This document shows positions 34,295-44,067 of a stretch of 53,239 nt of DNA, piece by piece (position 1 is the first letter of the stretch; each line of letters opens with the position of its first letter). The notes below the pieces were generated by a model that saw only the letters and a list, made by a program, of their open reading frames with translations, ran no database searches and was not told the DNA's origin. Source of the stretch: Arthrobacter mangrovi (GTDB lineage: Bacteria > Actinomycetota > Actinomycetes > Actinomycetales > Micrococcaceae); the NCBI RefSeq assembly GCF_026011795.1, contig NZ_BRVS01000022.1, forward strand, positions 1 through 53,239, given 5' to 3'. The position numbers and the translations under genes were made by a program.

Positions 34295-37200
34295 TTAGCT
34301 GGCATGTACCCCACGTCCTTCTGCAAACCGTGGTGCCATGGACTCCATCTGTTCCATGACCAGCTTGATGGCGGCGGGCTGCTTGTCCGGCGGGTACCCG
34401 AACCTGACCAGCAGCCGTTTAATGGAGGACCGCAGCTTCGCCCGTACATCGTCCCGCACGGTCCAATCGGTCCGTACATCCCGGCGCATGACGGAGACCA
34501 GTTCCCGGGCAATGTCGGCGAGCACGCCTTCGCCCTGGACCTCGACCGCGGATTCGTTCTGGGCCACGGCATCGTAGAACGCCAACTCGTCGTTGTTCAG
34601 AGGAGGCGAGAAGTGTTCACCACGGTTGCCCTCGGCTGCCACTTCCTTGGCCAGCTCTACCAGTTCGGCAATGACCTCGGCCGAGGTTAGCTGCTGGTTT
34701 GTGTACTTGTTCATCAGCTCGGTAATCCGATCCGAGAACGCCCGCTGACGTACCAGGTTGTTCCGGGTCGTTTTCGCTGATTCATCGGTGATCAGCTTCC
34801 GTAGGGCCTCGATCGCCAGCTGAGAGTTGCGGGCCTGCTTCGTCTTAGCGATGAACTCTGGTGTGAGGTCGTCCAGCGAAGGTTTGGGCATGCCGGCGGC
34901 GTTGTAGATGTCCAGGACCTCGCCGGTTTCCGTGGCGGTGGCGATCAACTCGTTGAGCATCCGTTGGATCTCGGCAGGAATGGGCTCGCCGCGTGACTGC
35001 CGCTCGTCGGCGTCGAACTTGGCCATCCAGACCCGGATCTCCTCGTATACCTGGATCTCCGGCCGCAATTCGGCCAGTGTCTCGGATCCGGAGGATAGGG
35101 CCCAGGCCCGTGACAGTTGGCCGGAGAACCGCCGATACTTTGAGGCCACGGTCTCCTCCCCGTCAGAGGATGGTTGGTTGCCGGGGGTGGCGGGGTTCCG
35201 CAGGTAGTTGACCGCTCCGGTGACCGCGTTGAGGAAGCCCTTGGGTCCGCCCTTCAGCCAGACCGATTTCCAGTCGTATCCGGCCAACAGCCCGCGCAGC
35301 GTCTCCACCAGGGTGACCGTCAACGCCACTGCTTCGTCGATGTTCTTGCCGACGGGCTTCTTTTCTTGGTCGGTGCGGGTGTATTCTTCCAGCGCCTTGG
35401 CAAGGTTCTCTGCCAGCGGTGCATAGGCGACCAGCAAGCCGTCTTCCTTGCCGCGGAAGGTGCGGTTCACCCGGGCCAAGGTCTGCATCAGCAGTGCACC
35501 CTTCAGCGGCCGGTCCAGATACAGAGTGTGTAGGGGAGGGGAGTCGTATCCCGTGAGCATCATGTCCTTGACAATCACGATCTCCAGCTCATCGTTGACG
35601 TCCTTGAGCCGCTCCTTGATCACCGCATTCTGGGAATCCCGTCTCACATGGTCGGACACCGGCGGTACATCGGAGGCGGTGCCGGAATAGACGACCTTGA
35701 TTTTGCCCTTGTCCAGCTGGTCCGAGTGCCAGCCCGGACGCAGCGCCGTGATGGCCGTGTACAGGTTGGCGCAGATCTCCCGGGTGCCGCCCACAATCAG
35801 TGCCTTGCCGGGTGCCTCGATGAACTTGCACATCTGCTCCCTGCGGTTCTCCCAGTGGGTCACCAGGTCCTCGGCCAGGGCCGCAATGCGCTTCGGTGCT
35901 CCGTAGACGGCATTGACGACGGCGACGCTCCTCTCGATGCGCGCCCGTTCCGTTTCGTCCAGCCCGACCGTGGCTTCGTCCGCGGCTTCGTCGATGACCT
36001 CCTGGGTTACGTCTTCCGCCAACCCGACCTTGATCAGCCGCGGCTCGAAATAGACAGGCACGGTGGCCCCGTCTTCCACGGCCCGGGAGAGGTCGTAGAT
36101 GTCTATATAGTCACCGAATACCTCGCGGGTGTTGCGGTCATCGAAAGAGATCGGAGTGCCGGTGAACGCGATCAGGGTGGTGTGCGGCAGCGCGTCGCGC
36201 AGGTGCCGGGCGTAGCCGTCCAGGTCGTCGTAGTGGCTGCGGTGCGCCTCATCGACCACCACGATGATGTTCCGTCGCTCGGACAGCAACGGATGGTCAA
36301 AGCCCGCGTCCTTCTCGTCCTTGCTGCGGCCGAACTTCTGCAATGTGGTGAAGTATATGCCGCCAGTGGTCCGGTTGCTCAGCTCCTCCCGCAGCTGGGA
36401 ACGCTTGCGGATCTGCTTCGGGTCCTCCGGCAGCAGCAGGCTGCGCGCGAACGTCTCGTACAGCTGTCCGTCCAGCTCGTTGCGGTCAGTGATCACCACC
36501 AGGGTGGGATTCTTCAGCTTTGGGTGCCGGCTGACAAGGTTGGCGTAAAGCTCCATCTCCATGGACTTCCCCGAGCCCTGGGTATGCCAGACGACGCCGG
36601 CCTTGCCGTTGCTCTCCACCGCCTGGACCGTGCTGCCGACCGCCTTGGTGACCGCGAAGTACTGGTGCGGCTTGGCGATCCGCTTGGCCAGCCCGCCGGA
36701 GCCCTGGTCGAAGGCCGTGAAGTTTCGCAGCAGCTGCAGGAACCGCTCCTGGTTGTACAGACCCAGCAACGCGGTCTCCAAACCCGTGGTGGGCTCACCG
36801 TCCTGCAGATCGCCTGGGCGAACGACGGTGCCGTCGTCGTCGACATTCCACGGCGAGAAATGGTTCAGCGGTGTGAACGGCGTGCCGTACTTAGCGAGAA
36901 TCCCGTCCGAGGCCAGCGTGAGCACGCAAAAGCGGAAAGCCATGGGGAACTCGCGCAGGTAGGTCTGCAGCTGGGCGTGTGCGGCGGCAACGTCCGCCGC
37001 CGCACTGCCGGCCTTCTTGAGCTCGACGATGCTAACCGGCATACCGTTGCAGTAGAGCACGATGTCGAACCGGCGCCGGTAATCGCCTTGGACGATGGTC
37101 ACTTGGTTGACGACCAGCCAGTCATTCTCGTCCGGATCCGCGCTGATCAGGCGGATGGTCGGATTTGACTCCGTGCCGTCCGAGTCGATGTAGGTTAGTC

Positions 37201-37501
37201 GGAATCCGTCCACTAGGTAGTGGTGAATTCGGTGGTTCTCAGTGACCGCATCATTAGATTTGGGCTGGGTGATCTCCGCCAAAGCCTGCTTCAGATACTG
37301 CGCCGGGACCGTGGGATTCAGCTTCTGCAGTGCCTCGAGCAGGCGTTGGCGGAGCAACAGCTCATCCCATGACTCCCGCATACCGGAACCCGGGGCGATG
37401 GCATCACCGGATGCCCGCTTCCACCCAAGAGGCTCGGCCAACTGGTCCAGGGCCAGGCCCTCCCACTCAGCCTCCGTGAAGCTCGTGACTGTCTGTGTCA
37501 T
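34295..37501 (-). CDS. hsdR: Type I restriction subunit HsdR
   Basis: 1068-aa motor and nuclease subunit. The N-terminal PD-(D/E)xK nuclease shows RFDIVLYCNGMPVSIVELKK. The translocase has Walker A HTQGSGKSMEM, DEAH box VVVDEAHRSHY, and TGTPISFDDRNT. A C-terminal helical domain follows (about 780-1068). Length and order are normal. It is expected to join HsdM and HsdS and cut unmodified DNA after translocation. It starts 146 bases after the end of hsdS, on the same strand. It appears intact, so the system may be active. Confidence 0.93.
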   Translation of the reverse strand: MTQTVTSFTEAEWEGLALDQLAEPLGWKRASGDAIAPGSGMRESWDELLLRQRLLEALQKLNPTVPAQYLKQALAEITQPKSNDAVTENHRIHHYLVDGFRLTYIDSDGTESNPTIRLISADPDENDWLVVNQVTIVQGDYRRRFDIVLYCNGMPVSIVELKKAGSAAADVAAAHAQLQTYLREFPMAFRFCVLTLASDGILAKYGTPFTPLNHFSPWNVDDDGTVVRPGDLQDGEPTTGLETALLGLYNQERFLQLLRNFTAFDQGSGGLAKRIAKPHQYFAVTKAVGSTVQAVESNGKAGVVWHTQGSGKSMEMELYANLVSRHPKLKNPTLVVITDRNELDGQLYETFARSLLLPEDPKQIRKRSQLREELSNRTTGGIYFTTLQKFGRSKDEKDAGFDHPLLSERRNIIVVVDEAHRSHYDDLDGYARHLRDALPHTTLIAFTGTPISFDDRNTREVFGDYIDIYDLSRAVEDGATVPVYFEPRLIKVGLAEDVTQEVIDEAADEATVGLDETERARIERSVAVVNAVYGAPKRIAALAEDLVTHWENRREQMCKFIEAPGKALIVGGTREICANLYTAITALRPGWHSDQLDKGKIKVVYSGTASDVPPVSDHVRRDSQNAVIKERLKDVNDELEIVIVKDMMLTGYDSPPLHTLYLDRPLKGALLMQTLARVNRTFRGKEDGLLVAYAPLAENLAKALEEYTRTDQEKKPVGKNIDEAVALTVTLVETLRGLLAGYDWKSVWLKGGPKGFLNAVTGAVNYLRNPATPGNQPSSDGEETVASKYRRFSGQLSRAWALSSGSETLAELRPEIQVYEEIRVWMAKFDADERQSRGEPIPAEIQRMLNELIATATETGEVLDIYNAAGMPKPSLDDLTPEFIAKTKQARNSQLAIEALRKLITDESAKTTRNNLVRQRAFSDRITELMNKYTNQQLTSAEVIAELVELAKEVAAEGNRGEHFSPPLNNDELAFYDAVAQNESAVEVQGEGVLADIARELVSVMRRDVRTDWTVRDDVRAKLRSSIKRLLVRFGYPPDKQPAAIKLVMEQMESMAPRFAEGRGVHAS

Positions 37502-37647
37502 TGCTGATGTCCTCCCCAGGGACTGAGTTCTGTTCTATGCACACTACTGCTGCATGGCTGCGCGCTTTCAAAGTTGTGAATCCACAACCTCGATGCTGTA
37601 CCAAATTCCAGCAACCTGTGTTGCAGAAAGTGGCCAACTAACCAGAA

Positions 37648-38763
37648 TCATGCGACGTCGTCGACCATTGTCTCCGCGTCCTTTACCCGTAGCTTGCCTG
37701 ACATCAGTTTTGGAAGCAGCGCATCGCGGGTGGCATCCAGTCTCATGTTTTCCTCAGTAAGGGAGTGGATATGTTCTCTCATAGGAGCAGCGAGTGATTC
37801 GAACTCGTTTCTGGCCTCCACTGGGAGTAACGGAACTAGTGCATCGGCAAAACGATCCGCACGTACGGCAGGATATGCGCTTCCTTCAGCGACGTTTTCC
37901 AAGTATGCAGTGAACTGGGGAAGTCTGGTTATTTCGTATAGATAGGCGAATCCGACTTTGACCGGAGAAAGAACAGCCAATCCTGTTGAACCGACCAGTA
38001 ACGGATCGTCGGAGAGGTTCAAGGCATGTGATCGCCGGTTGGGGCGCACCGTTGACCAGATTGTGTCACCCTTGCTCACCTTTCGGCGCGCACGAGAAGG
38101 CGCGTCATCCCAGGAAGAGATCTCGGGAAAGCTGTATGAGCCGACATCGACAGTAGATATGTCGATGTATCGCAGTAGGCCTCCGGGAACGGGTTTTTGC
38201 GTCTCTGCATTGACTCTCGCGATGGAACCTAAAGCCACTTCTTCGGAACCGTGCTGAGCTAATGTTGCAAACCTTGCTGCCAGAAGTTCATCGCTAATGC
38301 CTGCAAGCTTGGCGCTGGCGGCAATCTTCTCGTCGAGGGCCCCAAGTACTTCCGCAATCGCCCCCTGCTCGTGAATTGGTGGAACGGCTACGGGAACCCT
38401 AGCTATGTAATTTCGGTTCAGCATCGGCTGCACAGAACCGGAGTCAAAGCCAGCAAGATCGGTATTTTCGAATAGGTGATAGACCCAGCGCCGATTATTT
38501 CCCTTAAAGTCCTTCACGAACATTGTCGTGTTGTGGGGCCAAAAGTCGACATCAGACCATTTCGGCTTTCCGAGGTTCGTCGCCCTGCCGATGGTTACAC
38601 CGGGCCCCTCAACTGGCCCTTCGTCGTGGAACCCACCTGTCTCACCGGACGTAAGTACGGGATAGGGCCCTGGGCGGCGGGCATGGTGCGGCAGGTCGAA
38701 TCCCCGCTGGATTTCCACGACGTCCGCAAGGCATTTGGTTTGCCAGCCTTCAGGGATATTCAC
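37648..38763 (-). CDS. hsdS: Type I specificity subunit HsdS
   Basis: 371-aa specificity subunit with two target-recognition domains (about 5-150 and 180-330), each followed by a coiled conserved region: GAIAEVLGALDEKIAASAKLA and EENMRLDATRDALLPKLMSG. I start it at GTG 38763, whose GTGA overlaps the hsdM stop by four bases; a longer reading into hsdM is a shadow. Each domain should recognise one half of a bipartite DNA site; the sequence cannot be predicted by eye. Both domains look complete. Confidence 0.9.
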   Translation of the reverse strand: MNIPEGWQTKCLADVVEIQRGFDLPHHARRPGPYPVLTSGETGGFHDEGPVEGPGVTIGRATNLGKPKWSDVDFWPHNTTMFVKDFKGNNRRWVYHLFENTDLAGFDSGSVQPMLNRNYIARVPVAVPPIHEQGAIAEVLGALDEKIAASAKLAGISDELLAARFATLAQHGSEEVALGSIARVNAETQKPVPGGLLRYIDISTVDVGSYSFPEISSWDDAPSRARRKVSKGDTIWSTVRPNRRSHALNLSDDPLLVGSTGLAVLSPVKVGFAYLYEITRLPQFTAYLENVAEGSAYPAVRADRFADALVPLLPVEARNEFESLAAPMREHIHSLTEENMRLDATRDALLPKLMSGKLRVKDAETMVDDVA

Positions 38764-40376
38764 TGCATCCTTCCCAACTGCTCTCGCACAACCTTGGCCA
38801 GGCGCTCTGATTCCTCGAACTGCTCGAACAGCTCCTTGTTCAGCCGTGCGATCTTGTCTTCGATCGGCTCGCCGTCGTCCTGCGCTTCTGCGGTGCCGAC
38901 GTACCGGCCGGGTGTCAGCGAGTAGTCCGCAGCCTTGATCTCCGCCAGGGAGGCCGAGTAGCAGAAGCCGGGTTCGTCGTCGTACTTCAGCCCGGAGTGC
39001 CCCGCGGAAGCGGTGCCGCGCCATACGTGGTAGGTGTTCGCGATCTTCGCGATGTCCTCGTCGGAGAGGGCACGTTCGGCGCGGTCGATCATGTGGCCCA
39101 GGTGCCGGGCGTCGATGAAGAGCACCTGACCGGTCCGGTCCACGGAACCGCGCGCTCCAACTCCCTTGTCATTGGCGAAGAACCAAGTACAGACGGGGAT
39201 GCCGGTGCTGCGGAAGAGCTGGGTGGGCAGGGCCACCATGCAGGAGACCAGATCCGCCTCCACCAGCTGGGCACGGATTTCGCCTTCACCGCCGGAGTTG
39301 GAGGACATCGAGCCGTTGGCCATCACCACCCCGGCCGAACCGCCGGGGGCGAGCTTGGAGATGATGTGCTGGATCCAGGCGTAGTTAGCGTTGTTGGCCG
39401 GGGGCACGCCGTACTTCCAGCGCGGGTCGGACTCGGAGCGAGCCCAGTCCTTGATGTTGAAGGGCGGATTGGCCATGATGTAGTCCGCCTGCATGTCCGG
39501 ATGCTGGTCCCGGGCGAAGGTGTCGCCCCAGCGGGAGGCCAGGTTGCCGTTGAGGCCGTGGATGGCCAAGTTCATCTTGGCCATGCGCCAGGTGCGCTCG
39601 TTGAGCTCCTGCCCGTACACGGAAATATCCGAGCCCTCCTTGTGGTGGGCCTCCAAGAACTTCTCGGTCTGCACAAACATGCCGCCGGAACCGCAGCACG
39701 GGTCGTAGACGCGACCGCTGGTCGGCTCCAGCACCTCCACCAGGACGCGAACGACGCCGGCGGGCGTGTAAAACTCCCCGCCCCGCTTGCCCTCGGCACG
39801 GGCGAACTTCTCCAGGAAGTATTCGTAGACCTCACCCAGCAAGTCGCGGGCCTTCTTAGCGCCCTCGCCGGTGAAGCGGGCGGAGTTGAAGAGATCCAGC
39901 AGCTCGCCCAGTCGGCGCTGGTCCACATTGTCCCGGTTGTACAGGCGGGGCAGGGTTGCCGCCAGCGACGGGTTGGCGGTCATGAGCGCGTCCATGGCCT
40001 CATCGACGAGCTGGCCGATCGACTTGGCCGGCTCGCCGCCGATGGCGGGCAGTCCCTTGGCGTTCTCGGCCAGGTAGACCCAGCGGGCGGAGGCGGGCAC
40101 CCAGAAGACGCCGCGGCCGGTGTACTCGTCCACGTCGTCGATCAGCTGGGCGATCTGGTCCTCGTCCATCCCTTCGCCCGCCAGCTCGGCGTGGATCTGC
40201 TCGCGCCGCTCATCGAATGCGTCGGAGACGTACTTGAGGAACACCAGTCCCAGGATCACGTCCTTGTACTGGGACGCGTCCATGGAGCCGCGCAGCTTGT
40301 CCGCGGCCTTCCACAGGGTGTCCTTCAGTTCCTTCATGGTCGATGGCAGCGCATCCACCTTCTTCTTTGGAGGCAT
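38760..40376 (-). CDS. hsdM: Type I methyltransferase subunit HsdM
   Basis: 538-aa N6-adenine methyltransferase. The N-terminal helical domain (MKELKDTLWKAADKLRGSMD...) is the HsdM_N type; motif I is VYDPCCGSGGMFVQ and motif IV is YIMANPPFNIKDW, both intact. It modifies the site chosen by HsdS, protecting host DNA. The ATG 40376 overlaps the stop of the upstream gene by one base (TGATG), and its stop overlaps hsdS, so the three genes are translationally coupled. Confidence 0.95.
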   Translation of the reverse strand: MPPKKKVDALPSTMKELKDTLWKAADKLRGSMDASQYKDVILGLVFLKYVSDAFDERREQIHAELAGEGMDEDQIAQLIDDVDEYTGRGVFWVPASARWVYLAENAKGLPAIGGEPAKSIGQLVDEAMDALMTANPSLAATLPRLYNRDNVDQRRLGELLDLFNSARFTGEGAKKARDLLGEVYEYFLEKFARAEGKRGGEFYTPAGVVRVLVEVLEPTSGRVYDPCCGSGGMFVQTEKFLEAHHKEGSDISVYGQELNERTWRMAKMNLAIHGLNGNLASRWGDTFARDQHPDMQADYIMANPPFNIKDWARSESDPRWKYGVPPANNANYAWIQHIISKLAPGGSAGVVMANGSMSSNSGGEGEIRAQLVEADLVSCMVALPTQLFRSTGIPVCTWFFANDKGVGARGSVDRTGQVLFIDARHLGHMIDRAERALSDEDIAKIANTYHVWRGTASAGHSGLKYDDEPGFCYSASLAEIKAADYSLTPGRYVGTAEAQDDGEPIEDKIARLNKELFEQFEESERLAKVVREQLGRMQ

Positions 40377-42421
40377 CAGCCGGTTCCTTTCATTGACACG
40401 ATCTTCAGGCGGCTGCCGGTCGCGCCGTCCACGATCAGGGATTCAAGTTCGGTAAGTGCGTCCAGCCGGCGCCGGGCCTGCTCGCGCACTTCTCGTAGTT
40501 CATGCAGCGCCGCCTTTAACGGTGCTTGCGCGGTTTCGGGCAGGCGGCGGACGGGCCAGCGCTTCCACCGGCCGCCGTTGGATGGTGCAGCGTTGATGTC
40601 AGCGGCCAACACCTCGGCCAGCAGGCCGCCGGGATCGGTATCGCTGATCCGCAGCACCCGGACCGGAAAAGACACGACGGCGCCGCCCTTAGCGTCCACC
40701 CATGCTGCGGTCCGCTCCCCGGTACAGAACACGACGTCCCCGGGTTCGGTCCGGCGGGCGGCTGGATAGGTGGCGGCCAGCACCAGCTGGTCGATACGCC
40801 GGTCACCAGGCTCGGTCTGTCCGAGCAGTTCCGGGAGACCGAGGAGGCACACGCGTCCCGTTCCACGGCTCATCAGGAGTCTTTCATCTAAGCGGTTGCC
40901 CGGCAGGTATTTCAGGTTCCCGGCAGCGATCATCTCACCCACTGTGGACGGTGCGGGGTACACGTCCGAATTCGCAGCTTCTAGGTCCAGTTCCAGCCGT
41001 GTCGGTGCGGGTTCCTCATTGAGGGCGCCCACCAAGGCATCGATGCGTGCGGCGGCTTCGGAGCCGGACGCGGTGGCAGAAGGCGGTGTTGCCGTGTGCA
41101 GCAGGGATCCGCGGCCGGCCAGCAGGGTGCGGGTATAGACGAGCCGGGCGAAGCGGAACGAGTGCGCCCGCAAAACCGCGCGGCTACCCATGGAGGCGGC
41201 GAGGTCGCTGATCACGTCCTCGCGGACGTCCGCGGTCAGGTCCTGTCCAGACAGGTCCGCAACCATGGTCCAGCGCTCGGCGATGTCCACGTCCCGCTGC
41301 GACGGTCCCAGCACCCACAAAGCCTGGGCCTGCCGGGGCTTCATTTTCAGCAGCCCCTGCGGCAGCCGGACCGCGGCACGCAGGGTGCCCAGGCGCAGCA
41401 GGCCAGAGCGCAGATCATCGGCTTCCTGAGATGCCAGGGCATCGACCAGTACCCCGGCCGGGCCGATGATCACACCGCGCTGTTCATCGTTCATCTGCAG
41501 CATGATGTTCTCCACCGTGGTCAGGATCTGCACGGGGGACATGTCCCGGTGACCGGGCGGCGGGAACTGGGCCACATGCACCACCGGGCCGGTCAGGCCG
41601 AAACGTCCGGCCGCGTCCCCCTCCAGGTTCTTCCACTGCACTCCGTGGATCCGCAGCCTTCGCCGCAGCAGCCGGGAAACGTCGTCGTCGTTGGCTGTGG
41701 TCATGAAAGTCAGATGCGCGTCCTCGCCGGAGTACCGCACGATCTGCATAAGCAGGTCGCTGCCGCCAGCGGTGCCGTCAACGAACACCGGCACCTCCCG
41801 GTTCGGCTGGCTGGAACCCAGTTCGACGGCGGCGGCCGCCAACAGGTCGATCGCCTCTTGAGTGAATGCGGCGGCGGCCTGTTCCCGCTGGCCGTTGCGG
41901 AAGCGGTCCGCCATCAGCTTTTCGAACGCGGCCTCCGGGCTGTAGGCGGCATCGGCCAGCAGATCGGTGTAGGCGGCAATCCGGGGCAAGTCTTCTCCGA
42001 GAGCTTCGAGCTCAGAGTAGAGGAATCCGTCGTCCGGGTCGACGGCGTCCGCCTCATCCAGCAGATCGTCGGTGATCAGGCCGTGCAGCGGCCGGTCCAA
42101 CAATCTGCGGAGCGTGAGCAGAGCCGTGATGCCGGCTACATGCCGACCCGGGTGCCGGCGGAAACCGTCTAGAGCCGCGAAGGCGGCAATGTCCTCGGCA
42201 GCGTTCGGGTTGTTTCCGCGGCCGGTGGCGGCCAGCCAGTCCAAGAGCTCGGCGGCATCGAAGAGTTCCAAAGCGTTTTCAACGTCGGCGGGGGCAGGGA
42301 AAGGCGCGGCGGTGTCGCGGCTTCGGGTTCGCCACATGGACACGACCGGGCGCTGGACCCGGGTGAGCAGGGCGATGTCGGTAAGGGTGAGGCGCAGCTG
42401 AACGCGCGCTTGTGTCTGCAC
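40376..42421 (-). CDS. HTH-containing degenerate N6-methylase-like protein
   Basis: 681-aa protein, first gene of the operon. The start is GTG 42421, with GGAAGGGGG 5 bases upstream; longer reading enters the promoter. The N terminus has a helix-turn-helix (LTDIALLTRVQRPVVSMWRTR). The middle has the layout of an N6-adenine methylase, but key motifs are altered: motif I reads VFVDGTAGGSDLL, and the place of NPPF reads VAQFPPPG, without Asn. Methyl transfer therefore seems unlikely. The end (about 490-681) looks like a target-recognition domain and a helical tail, as in HsdS or PglX. Its stop overlaps hsdM. Possible roles: a regulator, or an alternative specificity partner. Confidence 0.7.
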   Translation of the reverse strand: MQTQARVQLRLTLTDIALLTRVQRPVVSMWRTRSRDTAAPFPAPADVENALELFDAAELLDWLAATGRGNNPNAAEDIAAFAALDGFRRHPGRHVAGITALLTLRRLLDRPLHGLITDDLLDEADAVDPDDGFLYSELEALGEDLPRIAAYTDLLADAAYSPEAAFEKLMADRFRNGQREQAAAAFTQEAIDLLAAAAVELGSSQPNREVPVFVDGTAGGSDLLMQIVRYSGEDAHLTFMTTANDDDVSRLLRRRLRIHGVQWKNLEGDAAGRFGLTGPVVHVAQFPPPGHRDMSPVQILTTVENIMLQMNDEQRGVIIGPAGVLVDALASQEADDLRSGLLRLGTLRAAVRLPQGLLKMKPRQAQALWVLGPSQRDVDIAERWTMVADLSGQDLTADVREDVISDLAASMGSRAVLRAHSFRFARLVYTRTLLAGRGSLLHTATPPSATASGSEAAARIDALVGALNEEPAPTRLELDLEAANSDVYPAPSTVGEMIAAGNLKYLPGNRLDERLLMSRGTGRVCLLGLPELLGQTEPGDRRIDQLVLAATYPAARRTEPGDVVFCTGERTAAWVDAKGGAVVSFPVRVLRISDTDPGGLLAEVLAADINAAPSNGGRWKRWPVRRLPETAQAPLKAALHELREVREQARRRLDALTELESLIVDGATGSRLKIVSMKGTG

Positions 42422-42702
42422 TGATCCCCCTTCCGCGCGTCGTCCATTCTCGCATTTCCCTGGGTGGTAACGGAGCCAGCCTAACTGTGAGCCGCAACGC
42501 TTCCGTTGCAATTTGCTGATAAGGGGGGTTATCGGGATATTTCGGAAAGTCTCACCGAACGGTTTGTATTGTCGTTCCTGCCCGGGCGGTTGAAGGGGGA
42601 GCAATCGTCCGGGCTCTTACACGGTGAACCGATCCACCACTTTTTGTCAGGACCAGTCGATAGGCTGAGACGGTGATGGTGTTGGGGAAAGGATTAAGGG
42701 GA
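42422..42702. promoter_or_regulatory. Divergent promoter region between defence operons
   Basis: 281 bases between the minus-strand restriction operon and the plus-strand TIR operon. A TAGGCT box at 42661-42666 may be the -10 of the TIR operon; no good -35 was found. GGTTATCGGG at 42524-42533 is reminiscent of the border motif's last half but is not a copy. The degenerate methylase with its HTH could bind here. Confidence 0.45.
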
Positions 42703-43074
42703 ATGACAGACAAGAAGATCGTTTTCGTTGCTTTCGCAATTGAGGATGAGCGGCAGCGGGATTTCCTGAAGGGGCAGTCGCTGTCCCCCCGAGCGCCCTA
42801 CGAGTTCATCGATATGTCGGTGAAGGAAGCGTACGACTCTGATTGGAAGGCTAAAGTCCGCACGCGAATCAAGCGATCGCACGGCGTGATAGTGCTAGTC
42901 AGCAGTAATTCACTCACATCTTCCGGCCAGAAGTGGGAGATCTCCTGCGCGAAAGAGGAAGGAAAGCCCATTCTCGGTATCTGGGCCTACTCCAACGACC
43001 GCACCTCCGTCGCCGGCGTTCGCACGGTCACCTGGAGTGACAAGAACATCAGCGACTTTATCGATTCCCTGTAG
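42703..43074 (+). CDS. ThsB-like TIR-domain protein
   Basis: 123-aa TIR-like protein of the ThsB/MTH538 type. The order fits: KIVFVAFAIEDE (first strand), a second segment YEFIDMSVKEAY, IKRSHGVIVLVSSNS, then GQKWEISCAKEEGKPILGIW. Glu79 in KWEIS is in the place of the catalytic Glu of ThsB. Such proteins sense phage and make NAD-derived cyclic nucleotides such as cADPR isomers. ATG 42703 is chosen from GGGAAAGGA about 9 bases upstream; an earlier GTG/ATG at 42673/42676 would add 9-10 residues. The caspase-like gene starts 6 bases after it. Confidence 0.8.
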   Translation: MTDKKIVFVAFAIEDERQRDFLKGQSLSPRAPYEFIDMSVKEAYDSDWKAKVRTRIKRSHGVIVLVSSNSLTSSGQKWEISCAKEEGKPILGIWAYSNDRTSVAGVRTVTWSDKNISDFIDSL

Positions 43075-43080
43075 AAGCAG

Positions 43081-44067
43081 ATGCGTAAAGCACTCATTGT
43101 CGGAATCGACTACTACGAGCACATTGGGGGTCTTCGCGGCTGCGTGAATGACGCCCACAGTGTGAACGCGGTCCTGGAGCGACAGGCAGACGGGACACTC
43201 AACTTTCCAAATCCACGGCTGCTGACCAGCACAGGTTCTGGAGCTGCTGTTAGGCGGTCGGAGCTAAAGGATGCCGTCCGAGAACTGTTTCGTGACGACG
43301 CTGAAGTAGCGCTGTTTTATTTCTCCGGGCACGGCTATCTCGAAGACACAGGCGGCTTCCTATGCTCCAGTGATGCCCGCACTGGCGACGATGGACTTTC
43401 TCTGAGCGAGGTGATGACTCTGGCCAATCAATCGCCAGCGACGAACAAGGTCATCATGCTTGACAGCTGTCATAGCGGTGCTGCGGCGACCGACCCTATC
43501 GATGCCCGGCAGGCAGAAATCCGGGACGGGGTCACGATCTTGGCCGCGTCAACGGCGGATCAGTACGCGATGGAGGAAGGCGGCTCGGGAGTTTTCACCA
43601 GCCTCCTCGTGGACGCGTTGAATGGGGCTGCAGCAAACCTGGTCGGGGACATCACTCCCGGTAGCGTCTATGCACACATCGACCAGTCGCTGGGGCCGTG
43701 GCAGCAACGGCCCGTCTTCAAGACGAATGTGAAGACCTTCGTATCGTTGCGGCGCGCGAAAGCCCCAGTCGCACTCACGGAGTTGCAGCAGCTCACATCG
43801 ATCTTCCCAGTTCCCGAGTACCAGCTTCCCCTTGATCCGTCCTACGAACCCGAACGATCCGCTGAACAAACGGCTGACCCATCAATCCCAGCACCGAATC
43901 CAGCGAGGAACGCGACGTTCAAGATCCTGCAAAACTACGTCAAGGTAAACCTAGTCCGCCCAGTGGATGCTCCGCATATGTACCATGCGGCCATGGGAAG
44001 CAAGGCATGCGAGCTCACCGTACTTGGCCAGCACTATTGGAATCTCGTCGACCAGAGGCTGATTTGA
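43081..44067 (+). CDS. Caspase-like protease (peptidase C14)
   Basis: 328-aa cysteine protease. The p20-like domain (1-210) starts [10 protein letters not shown]. The catalytic pair is visible: His84 in LFYFSGHGY and Cys130 in [10 protein letters not shown] linker rich in Pro (about 245-275) leads to a C-terminal helical domain, ending [17 protein letters not shown], of unknown role, perhaps signal binding or auto-inhibition. No membrane segment. It follows the TIR gene by 6 bases and overlaps the RyR-like gene by one, so the three are one unit. In type IV Thoeris a caspase-like protein is switched on by the TIR product and degrades cell proteins; the same is likely here. Confidence 0.85.
   Translation: MRKALIVGIDYYEHIGGLRGCVNDAHSVNAVLERQADGTLNFPNPRLLTSTGSGAAVRRSELKDAVRELFRDDAEVALFYFSGHGYLEDTGGFLCSSDARTGDDGLSLSEVMTLANQSPATNKVIMLDSCHSGAAATDPIDARQAEIRDGVTILAASTADQYAMEEGGSGVFTSLLVDALNGAAANLVGDITPGSVYAHIDQSLGPWQQRPVFKTNVKTFVSLRRAKAPVALTELQQLTSIFPVPEYQLPLDPSYEPERSAEQTADPSIPAPNPARNATFKILQNYVKVNLVRPVDAPHMYHAAMGSKACELTVLGQHYWNLVDQRLI

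Noticed and set aside
35648-37168. Long open frame antisense to hsdR (506 codons)
   Set aside because: Mirror frame of hsdR, Val/Gly/Gln-rich, no domain. The same applies to the frames antisense to hsdM (38997-40769) and to the degenerate methylase (41096-42172).
38764-39024. N-terminal extension of HsdS into hsdM
   Set aside because: Arg-rich shadow of hsdM; GTG 38763 with a four-base overlap is the natural start.
42524-42533. GGTTATCGGG in the divergent promoter as a border motif
   Set aside because: Lacks the TATGCGCC half and is not next to a unit boundary of the same kind.
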